Shown: one piece after another, positions 1 to 4,351 of the stretch | Layout: every line of letters begins with the position of its first letter | How positions within the stretch are numbered: the first letter of the stretch is position 1 | DNA from: Bifidobacterium breve | GTDB taxonomy: Bacteria > Actinomycetota > Thermoleophilia > Miltoncostaeales > Miltoncostaeaceae | Reading direction: 5' to 3' | DNA: 7,593 nt | Assembly (NCBI GenBank): GCA_945876305.1 | Contig: CAMCOB010000066.1 | Span: 1-7,593, forward strand | Program-made: the position numbers and the translations under genes | Notes under the pieces: generated by a model | Database searches by the model: none | Told to the model about the DNA's origin: nothing | The model's input: only the letters and a program-made list of their open reading frames with translations

Positions 1-64
1 TGGCGAGAAAACTTGTTCATGAGGGGAACCTTTCGATTGATTGCATCAGATTACCGGTGCCTTC

Positions 65-84
65 GGGGCAGTGTCCTCTGCCCC
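65..84. other. GC-rich hairpin upstream of the tRNA
   Basis: A perfect 7-bp stem, GGGGCAG (65-71) with CTGCCCC (78-84), closes a 6-base loop. No T-run follows, so it is not a classical intrinsic terminator. In a GC-rich genome it may still end an upstream transcript whose gene lies outside the window. The hairpin sits between two copies of CCGGTGC (54-60 and 88-94). I see no coding sequence in 1-114. Confidence 0.4.
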
Positions 85-96
85 ACCCCGGTGCAG

Positions 97-102
97 TAGA
101 GT
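97..102 (+). promoter_or_regulatory. Candidate -10 box (TAGAGT) for the tRNA
   Basis: TAGAGT fits the actinobacterial TAnnnT -10 pattern. It ends 12 bases before the first tRNA base, which would give a transcript start near 109 and a leader of about 5 bases. No convincing -35 box is visible, because the expected place falls on the hairpin at 65-84. It resembles the TAGCGT and TAGGGT boxes seen before genes elsewhere in the window. Confidence 0.35.
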
Positions 103-114
103 TCCCGCCGCTTC

Positions 115-187
115 GCCGACGTAGCTCAGCTGGTAGAGCACTTCACTCGTAATGAAGGGGTCAGCGGTTCAAATCCGCTCGTCGGCT
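115..187 (+). tRNA. tRNA-Thr, anticodon CGU
   Basis: A full cloverleaf can be drawn. The acceptor stem GCCGACG (115-121) pairs perfectly with CGTCGGC (180-186). The D stem is GCTC/GAGC (124-127, 136-139) and the anticodon stem is CTTCA/TGAAG (141-145, 153-157). The loop CTCGTAA puts anticodon CGT at 148-150, which reads ACG (Thr). The T stem is AGCGG/CCGCT (163-167, 175-179) around TTCAAAT. The variable loop is GGGTC. G1-C72, C2-G71, G35 and U36 agree with known threonine identity elements. Base 187 (T) is the discriminator, and CCA is not encoded, as is common in this group. The stop codon of the opposing small gene begins at 188-190, directly beside the tRNA 3' end. Confidence 0.97.
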
Positions 188-433
188 TTATCCTCTATCC
201 CCCGTCAGATGGTCGTTATCCCTTATTGCATGGCCATCACGGCTGGGCGATCCCGCCTTGTGCACACGAGGGCTCTCGCTGGTGCCCTCCTCAGCCACGG
301 CACCATCGGGATTCTCGGTGCCAGCCCGATGCGGGAGTGAGTCCTTGACGGGCGCGTCGTGCGGATCCACCATGAGGTTGGCCGTCTGCGAGGGGCGGAT
401 GCCGTCGATATCGACGATGCCGGGGCGCCGCAC
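188..433 (-). CDS. Small hypothetical protein (81 aa)
   Basis: I do not recognise this protein. It starts with GTG (431-433) and has a good ribosome binding site: GAAGGA on the minus strand (442-447), 8 bases before the start. The N-terminal half (GIVDIDGIRPSQTANLMVD) has strongly G/C-ending codons and reads as a real protein. The C-terminal half is rich in Gly, Asp, Glu, Ser, Arg and His, has no hydrophobic core and is probably disordered. There is no signal peptide or membrane segment. It is divergent from the lipoprotein gene, with 26 bases between the starts, and its stop codon abuts the 3' end of the tRNA on the other strand. Its transcript, if not ended, would run antisense through the tRNA. 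The good Shine-Dalgarno site and codon use support it; the odd composition and lack of known relatives argue for caution. Confidence 0.5.
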   Translation of the reverse strand: MRRPGIVDIDGIRPSQTANLMVDPHDAPVKDSLPHRAGTENPDGAVAEEGTSESPRVHKAGSPSRDGHAIRDNDHLTGDRG

Positions 434-459
434 TGATTCGATCCTTCATCATTCCAACT

Positions 460-1296
460 ATGCGCTGGAAGATCACCGCCGCGGCCCTCGTCGCCCTGCC
501 CATACTCCTCGCGGCATGTGGTTCGTCGGGGACGACCACAGCCCCGTCCGCGACGACGGGGCTCGTACTGCCCCCCGATGCGGCGCACGTTCATGGGATT
601 GCGCGCACGCGCGGGGGCGATCTGCGTATTGGCACGCACGCTGGTCTGTTCGCACCCAGCGCCGACGGCACGCTTGCCCGAGTAGGTGACGCCGCCGACT
701 ACATGGGGCTCGCGGCGCTGCCGACCGGTGCGCTGCTCTCGTCGGGCCACCCGGCGCCCGACAGCACCGAGCCCAACCCGCTCGGCCTTCGCACGTCGAG
801 CGACGACGGGGTCACATGGACGGCCATCCCACAGGTGCCACGCGACGATTACCACGTGATCAAGGCGGGCGCGGGGCGCGTCTACGCCGTGAATAGCGAT
901 GCCGCCCTGTATGCGGGGAGCGCTCCCACGGCACTCGCGAGGATCGCGAGTGCGCCGCGCGCCCTGATCGACTTGGCGGTCGAGCCAGGCCGTGGCACGT
1001 CGCTCGTCGCGTCCACGCAGACCGGACTCGTGCGATCGCGCGATGGCGGGCGCACATGGACGAACGTCGGGAACGAGATCGGGCTGCTGTCATGGGTGCG
1101 GCCCGATGCCCTGTTCATCGTCGATGCGATGGGCGACGTATCGGTCAGTGCCGACGGAGGCGAGTCGTGGTCACCCCGGGGGACGCTCGGAGCGGCCCCG
1201 GCCGCGCTCCTGGCCATCTCACGTCGCGAGGTGGTGGCAGCAGACCACGACGGACGCCTGCTCCAGTCGGCTGACGGTGCGCGCACGTGGTCATGA
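460..1296 (+). CDS. Exported lipoprotein with four Asp boxes, F510_1955 glycosylhydrolase-like
   Basis: This is a 278-aa protein. The N-terminus (MRWK, then a hydrophobic stretch ending LLAAC) is a lipoprotein signal peptide with the lipidated Cys at residue 20, followed by a Ser/Thr/Gly linker. The mature part carries blocks I associate with the F510_1955 family: HVHGIA (43-48), IGTHAGLF (57-64), DYMGL (80-84), SSGHP (94-98) and NPLGL (106-110). Four Asp boxes follow the SxDxGxTW pattern at about 113-120, 193-200, 230-237 and 270-277. This indicates a beta-propeller fold on the outer face of the membrane. Family members are named glycosylhydrolases, but I cannot see proven sialidase catalytic residues, so substrate and activity are unknown. 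There is no Shine-Dalgarno site before the ATG, so translation may be leaderless. The protein ends one residue after the fourth Asp box, so the last blade is short or is closed by N-terminal sequence. Confidence 0.85.
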   Translation: MRWKITAAALVALPILLAACGSSGTTTAPSATTGLVLPPDAAHVHGIARTRGGDLRIGTHAGLFAPSADGTLARVGDAADYMGLAALPTGALLSSGHPAPDSTEPNPLGLRTSSDDGVTWTAIPQVPRDDYHVIKAGAGRVYAVNSDAALYAGSAPTALARIASAPRALIDLAVEPGRGTSLVASTQTGLVRSRDGGRTWTNVGNEIGLLSWVRPDALFIVDAMGDVSVSADGGESWSPRGTLGAAPAALLAISRREVVAADHDGRLLQSADGARTWS

Positions 1297-1356
1297 TCGC
1301 AATCGGCCACCCACGCCCTCCACGGGTCACGGGTGGTGGTGGTGGCCTTCCTGGTA

Positions 1357-1518
1357 TCAGCCGTCGCGCCTAAAGGGGTTCCGAAGGGTCGCTGAGAAAT
1401 AGACCGGGTCTCTCGCGAGGCTGTGGGTGTCGGAGCTCACGGTCCACAGGAGACCCGAAATGCCCGGCCCTAATTTTCTGATGACGCCCGCGGGAAGCCA
1501 TCCGTTGATCCTCGCCAT
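1357..1518 (-). CDS. Doubtful small ORF or gene remnant (53 aa)
   Basis: From ATG at 1516-1518 the frame reads MARINGWLPAGVIRKLGPGI and continues to TGA at 1357-1359. The composition is protein-like, but several codons that look rare here (AGA, AAA, TTA) occur, and no clear ribosome binding site precedes the ATG. An in-frame ATG at 1536-1538 would add MRQAPTF. The nested inverted repeat at 1405-1457 lies inside it. I recognise no family. It may be an unexpressed frame, a decayed fragment or a true small protein; I lean against it being a gene. Confidence 0.2.
   Translation of the reverse strand: MARINGWLPAGVIRKLGPGISGLLWTVSSDTHSLARDPVYFSATLRNPFRRDG
1405..1457. repeat. Nested inverted repeat / structured RNA candidate
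   Basis: The outer arms CGGGTCTC (1405-1412) and GAGACCCG (1450-1457) pair perfectly over 8 bp. Inner arms CTGTGG (1421-1426) and CCACAG (1444-1449) add 6 bp and stack directly on the outer 3' arm, leaving an 8-base bulge (1413-1420) on the 5' side. GTG (1427-1429) and CAC (1438-1440) could extend the inner stem. Minus-strand reading gives a hairpin followed by a moderately T-rich stretch, so a minus-strand terminator is one possibility and a structured leader or small RNA another. Confidence 0.45.
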
Positions 1519-1566
1519 GAATGTCGGTGCTTGACGCATCTGCCTCGATCCACTGCCGGGCTCATG

Positions 1567-1572
1567 TAGCGT
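1567..1572 (+). promoter_or_regulatory. Candidate -10 box (TAGCGT) for leaderless start at 1581
   Basis: TAGCGT fits TAnnnT and is followed by exactly 8 bases before the ATG at 1581, so transcription would begin at or next to the start codon. No Shine-Dalgarno sequence lies in those 8 bases (CAAAGCCC). The same hexamer at the same distance precedes ctaG (5772-5777). No clear -35 box is seen at 16-18 bases upstream. Confidence 0.45.
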
Positions 1573-1580
1573 CAAAGCCC

Positions 1581-2723
1581 ATGCCGCCCGCTCTTTGGAA
1601 CCGCAGCGCACGCCGTCGAGCCCTCGCCTTGGCAGCCATTCTGATGATCGGTTCGGCCTCCGCACTCGCTGCCGACACCACCTCGCCCGGAGGGTACGCG
1701 TCCTCAGTGCCAATGGCGCCCCGTCTTCAGTGGGACCCGAATTTTGGGTACTGCGGGGAGACCAGCATGATCATGGCGGGAATGCGATTTGGGCAGTACA
1801 CGTCGCAGTGGACCGCTCGGCGCCTTGCCTCAGCGCGAACCAACCAGACCCTTGAGGCAAGCCAGTTGCTACTCGGGGTGTCCCCGCCTGACGGCAATGC
1901 GGTCACCGCGGCCACCGGGATGCGCCTGAACATGGTCTCGTACGACAGTGCGCAGTCGTCGAATACCCCGGGGTATCTCGCGTGGATCAAGCAACACGTG
2001 GTTCAGGGCGACAGTGTCACGATCGGAATGCTCACCAACAGGAACATCCTGGGGCAGGACACCCCGGGCGACTCGGAGTACGACCACATCGTTCCGGTTA
2101 TTCGGGTTTCGTCGGAGCAGCCTCTGGAGGGGGCAAACGCCGGCACCTACTTCCCCACCGACACGCTCACCATCAACGACCTCGAAACTCCGCGCGGCAA
2201 CACCGCCGACAATCCTGCCGGGTCAACGCTTTACACCTACCGGTTCGACGCGGTGCAAAAGACGCGTCGGCAAGCGAACCGTGGGTCTGGCCCGACGAAT
2301 CTCTATTCGGTGCTCAAGGCAAGTGGTGCCGACGGCAGCAACTACGCAGTCGCTGTCACGGGGGTGACCGACACGTCGCCGGGCGGACCGTACGTCATCC
2401 CCGTCGCCGTGACGTCCAGCAGAAATAACGAGGGCTTGCCGACCACGGACCCCATGCGCACGCCGCCCCGGGCGAAGTCGATGACCCTCACGGTGACGGT
2501 GACCATTCCCGACTCCGCAAAGGCGTACCGCCTGTACGAGTACACCAACTTCAAGTCCGTCCCCCGGGGCAGTTTCAATGCCGCGGCCGCGGGCAGCCCC
2601 CGAAACGTCGCTCGAATCTGGGAGATTCCCGCAGGCACGGGGCCTGAGTACATCCTCCGGTTGCCCGGGTTGAGCACCGCCGGAACGTATGTGTTCCGGG
2701 CCGTTCCCACCTCGGCGCCGTAG
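1581..2723 (+). CDS. Exported C39/papain-like cysteine peptidase
   Basis: The protein has 380 aa. ATG at 1581 is chosen because it opens directly on a classical signal peptide: basic region RSARRR (8-13), hydrophobic ALALAAILMIG, and probable cleavage after ASALA (residue 30). An upstream in-frame ATG at 1521 would bury the signal peptide. The catalytic domain follows. LQWDPNFGYCGETS (49-62) gives a likely oxyanion Gln50 and nucleophile Cys58; EYDHIVPVI (167-174) gives His169; TINDLE (197-202) gives Asn199 or Asp200 as third residue. This order matches C39-like peptidases, which cleave peptides outside the cytoplasm; the substrate is unknown. Residues from about 295 to 380 look beta-rich (TLTVTVTIP, AGTYVFRAVP) and may form an Ig- or fibronectin-like domain. 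With no membrane anchor, it is probably secreted. Family assignment comes from motifs only. Confidence 0.75.
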   Translation: MPPALWNRSARRRALALAAILMIGSASALAADTTSPGGYASSVPMAPRLQWDPNFGYCGETSMIMAGMRFGQYTSQWTARRLASARTNQTLEASQLLLGVSPPDGNAVTAATGMRLNMVSYDSAQSSNTPGYLAWIKQHVVQGDSVTIGMLTNRNILGQDTPGDSEYDHIVPVIRVSSEQPLEGANAGTYFPTDTLTINDLETPRGNTADNPAGSTLYTYRFDAVQKTRRQANRGSGPTNLYSVLKASGADGSNYAVAVTGVTDTSPGGPYVIPVAVTSSRNNEGLPTTDPMRTPPRAKSMTLTVTVTIPDSAKAYRLYEYTNFKSVPRGSFNAAAAGSPRNVARIWEIPAGTGPEYILRLPGLSTAGTYVFRAVPTSAP

Positions 2724-2737
2724 CCCAGCACACGTGC

Positions 2738-2754
2738 GGGCGCACCCTCCGCCC
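2738..2754. terminator. Possible hairpin after the peptidase gene
   Basis: GGGCG (2738-2742) pairs with CGCCC (2750-2754) around a 7-base loop, 15 bases after the TAG stop. No T-run follows. CCCC (2752-2755) could instead pair with GGGG (2762-2765), and that GGGG with CCCC at 2770-2773, so several small folds compete around the ribosome binding site of the next gene. Confidence 0.25.
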
Positions 2755-2761
2755 CAATAAC

Positions 2762-2769
2762 GGGGAGGT
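2762..2769 (+). promoter_or_regulatory. Ribosome binding site GGGGAGGT before a non-standard start
   Basis: GGGGAGGT is a strong Shine-Dalgarno sequence. Its GGAGG core (2764-2768) lies 10 bases before ATA at 2779. The site can fold into a small hairpin, GGGG (2762-2765) with CCCC (2770-2773), leaving AGGT in the loop. It supports translation of the frame at 2779-3021, which has no ordinary start codon nearby. Confidence 0.45.
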
Positions 2770-2778
2770 CCCCCAGAC

Positions 2779-3021
2779 ATAAGGCCAACCATCGCTGAGT
2801 GGGAGAGGAAGTTCGCGGGTGCCGAGTATGAGCTCGACGCTGGCCCGAACGAGATCCTCGTGCGCGAGACGGCGCGATTCGTGGCGGCGGACGATGTCCT
2901 TGAGTCGTCATTCCCCGTCAACGGACTTCGCTCGCTCATTGAGTACGACGCACTGCTCGATGAAGGCCCTCGTCATCGCGGGATGTCGGCGGTCGTCGAC
3001 TTGGTGGCCGACGCTCGCTGA
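2779..3021 (+). CDS. Small acidic hypothetical protein, apparent ATA start (80 aa)
   Basis: This frame is open from a TAA at 2758-2760 to TGA at 3019-3021 and looks strongly coding. The codons are mostly G/C-ending, and the protein has a balanced composition (TIAEWERKFAGAEYELDAGP at the N-terminus, then many Asp, Glu, Val and Leu). No ATG, GTG or TTG exists between the upstream stop and the coding-like part. The best start is ATA at 2779, 10 bases behind a good Shine-Dalgarno core. The first standard start in frame is GTG at 2860, which would discard 27 coding-like codons. So either a rare start codon is used, or a single-base change or sequencing error altered an ATG, or the gene has lost its start. 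I do not recognise the family; there is no signal peptide or membrane segment. It could be co-transcribed with the peptidase gene 55 bases upstream. Confidence 0.55.
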   Translation: MRPTIAEWERKFAGAEYELDAGPNEILVRETARFVAADDVLESSFPVNGLRSLIEYDALLDEGPRHRGMSAVVDLVADAR

Positions 3022-3050
3022 TCTGACTCTGGGGGCAGATCGCGACCCCC
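3020..3050. terminator. Overlapping alternative hairpins after the small gene
   Basis: GATCTG (3020-3025, overlapping the TGA stop) pairs perfectly with CAGATC (3036-3041). Alternatively GGGGG (3031-3035) pairs with CCCCC (3046-3050). The two folds exclude each other. Neither has a T-run, so a terminator role is only plausible. Nothing else is recognised in 3022-3164 apart from the start signals of the next gene. Confidence 0.35.
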
Positions 3051-3162
3051 TGTGCGCGATGCGCGCGACCTTGTTCGCTTCACCGATCAGTGCGCCACAC
3101 ATTCGTGCCAGATGGAGCCGCCCGGTTGATCACCCTGCCTGGTGTCCGGACTTGACACCTAC

Positions 3163-3168
3163 AGGTGG
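3163..3168 (+). promoter_or_regulatory. Ribosome binding site AGGTGG deciding the GTG start at 3174
   Basis: AGGTGG differs by one base from the AGGAGG consensus and sits 5 bases before GTG at 3174. The alternative GTG at 3165 lies inside this site and has no site of its own, so 3174 is preferred. Confidence 0.5.
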
Positions 3169-3173
3169 TTCGC

Positions 3174-4271
3174 GTGTGCCGCACCGCTCGTACCTCGCTC
3201 CTCATCGCGCTGTGCCTCGCAGCGGCCATTCCGGGCACGGCGGCGGCCCAGACCATGCGCGTGCTGGGCGACTCTGTGTCAGCGGGCTTTGGCTATCTGG
3301 GAGATGGCACGCCGTGGAGGGCACGGGATCTGCTGCGGTGCATGCCCGGGCCGTATGACAACAATCGGTGTGCGTCAAACGCGGCCAACGGCGTGGGGTC
3401 AACCTCGCCGCTTCGGTTTCTCCCCGACTTCGGCCTTGGCAATGGCGTGGCGTGGCCCGCGCAGGCGGCACGGTCGCTGGGCCTCACGCGTGCGGGCCAG
3501 TTCGCCAACTTCGCCATCTCGGGAGCCACCCCAGCGGATTTCGATACCGGGGGCAAGTTTGCGCACCTCACTGCGCGGGCCATGCGGGACGCGCCCGATG
3601 TGGTGGTGGTCATGCTCGGGGCGAACCCAATCCTGCACGAGTTCATCCTGGGCCGCGCCTACGGCTGCGAATTGCGGTGGCGGCTCGCGTCATTCGCCGC
3701 CTGCGCCGATGCCCACGTCCAGGCGTCGGGACTCACGCGGCACCTCGCCCGCATCATCCGCACGCTTGTTGATGGCTCCCGCGCTCAGGTTGTAGTGGTC
3801 AACTATCCGCTGGCGGTACCCGCCAGCGCATTCCTGCAGGTGGACCGCGTGCGGTACGTCGCCGGGGCCCTTCAGAGGGCCGTGCGCGCCGCCGTGCGGG
3901 CGAATGGCGCCGGTGGCGACCGATTGCTGCTGATGGAGGGTCCACAGGCACGCACGGGGCTCGGTCCGGGGACACACCGCTGCGAGACCAACGCCCTCGG
4001 GGCCCACCCGCGAGTTGACGGTGAGAGCACTCAGGCGCGGGTGACCCAGATGAAACTCGCCATCCTGCACCCATTCGGCTTCTGCCCCGGCGCGGTGCCC
4101 TGGTTCGTAAGCTCGGAGACCGGCGCGCACCTGAGCCTGGCGGGGCATGCGCAGTACGCCCGAGCGTTCGTCGATCTGGCAGCTGCTCACCACCTACTGG
4201 GTGCCGGGGCCACGCCCGGCGGCGCACCGGCACCCCCGGTACCGGGGGTCCCCGTCGGATCGTGGCCGTGA
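3174..4271 (+). CDS. Secreted SGNH/GDSL-family hydrolase
   Basis: The protein has 365 aa from GTG at 3174 (GTG at 3165 would add three residues). The signal peptide is CRTARTSLLIALCLAAAIPG with probable cleavage near TAAAQ. SGNH blocks follow: I, VLGDSVSAGFG with nucleophile Ser34; II, NFAISGAT with Gly117; III, VVVVMLGANP with Asn151; V, TGAHLSLAGH with His319. The usual block V is DxxH; here the Asp position is Thr316, preceded by Glu315. Six cysteines in the mature chain (about 56, 66, 165, 177, 270, 304) could form three disulfides. Both traits recall the Streptomyces scabies esterase, which works with a Ser-His dyad and three disulfides. It is probably an extracellular esterase or lipase; the substrate is unknown. 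The C-terminus is a Pro/Gly-rich tail. The 18-bp palindrome at 4232-4249 lies in its last codons. Confidence 0.82.
   Translation: MCRTARTSLLIALCLAAAIPGTAAAQTMRVLGDSVSAGFGYLGDGTPWRARDLLRCMPGPYDNNRCASNAANGVGSTSPLRFLPDFGLGNGVAWPAQAARSLGLTRAGQFANFAISGATPADFDTGGKFAHLTARAMRDAPDVVVVMLGANPILHEFILGRAYGCELRWRLASFAACADAHVQASGLTRHLARIIRTLVDGSRAQVVVVNYPLAVPASAFLQVDRVRYVAGALQRAVRAAVRANGAGGDRLLLMEGPQARTGLGPGTHRCETNALGAHPRVDGESTQARVTQMKLAILHPFGFCPGAVPWFVSSETGAHLSLAGHAQYARAFVDLAAAHHLLGAGATPGGAPAPPVPGVPVGSWP
4232..4249. repeat. Perfect 18-bp palindrome in the 3' end of the SGNH gene
   Basis: ACCCCCGGT followed by ACCGGGGGT is its own reverse complement. As RNA it could form a 7-bp stem with a GTAC loop. It lies 20 bases before the stop codon, encodes part of the Pro-rich tail and may take part in ending transcription. 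Confidence 0.5.
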
Positions 4272-4273
4272 TC

Positions 4274-4323
4274 CGCCGGCGCCGGCGTGGGTTACATCAG
4301 GTACGGCACGGGGCCAGTGCCCC
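4274..4323. terminator. Palindrome and hairpin between convergent genes
   Basis: Two structures fill the 57-base gap between the converging stop codons: a perfect 14-bp palindrome CGCCGGCGCCGGCG (4274-4287), and a hairpin GGGGC (4310-4314) with GCCCC (4319-4323) around loop CAGT. Neither has a T-run on either strand. Position between two converging genes suggests bidirectional termination, possibly with Rho; this is inference. Confidence 0.45.
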
Positions 4324-4351
4324 CAGATCTAGTGGAGGCGCACCAGATCTG
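4324..4351. terminator. Inverted repeat over the reductase-like stop codon
   Basis: CAGATCT (4324-4330) pairs with AGATCTG (4345-4351) across a 14-base loop. The stop codon of the minus-strand gene (4329-4331) lies in one arm. It adds to the cluster of symmetrical sequence between the convergent genes. Confidence 0.35.

Larger units (their letters stand above)
1297..1580. other. Intergenic region with inverted repeats
   Basis: There is no convincing plus-strand gene here. Just after the lipoprotein stop, GGCCACC (1305-1311) can pair with GGTGGCC (1341-1347), and CCACCC (1307-1312) with GGGTGG (1331-1336), over a GGT-repeat tract. This could be a weak terminator. Further on lie a nested inverted repeat (1405-1457), a possible minus-strand ORF (1357-1518) and the promoter of the cysteine peptidase gene at the right end. 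Confidence 0.5.

Noticed and set aside
152..340. Plus-strand open frame overlapping the tRNA 3' half
   Set aside because: It starts inside the tRNA anticodon stem, has poor codon bias, and a better-supported minus-strand gene covers the rest.
223..855. Long minus-strand open frame (210 codons)
   Set aside because: It is antisense to the lipoprotein gene; the product is rich in Arg, Gly and Pro with no domain pattern, as expected of a shadow in GC-rich DNA.
1331..1345. GGT-rich tract, possible microsatellite
   Set aside because: Only about four units; more simply explained as one arm of the inverted repeat after the lipoprotein gene.
2581..2592. 12-bp palindrome CCGCGGCCGCGG
   Set aside because: It lies within Ala-rich codons of the peptidase gene, where GC-rich palindromes arise readily by chance.
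2223..2939. Two overlapping minus-strand open frames of 238 and 189 codons (2223-2939 and 2342-2911)
   Set aside because: They are antisense to the cysteine peptidase and small acidic gene and show no recognisable protein features.
3152..3157. TTGACA, a perfect -35 consensus before the SGNH gene
   Set aside because: A -10 box at normal spacing would fall inside the gene at about 3175-3180 (TGTGCC), which does not match, so I did not call a promoter.
2819..3358. Plus-strand open frame of 179 codons
   Set aside because: It runs out of frame through the 80-codon gene and the 5' end of the SGNH gene, with Arg/Ser-rich sequence and no motif.
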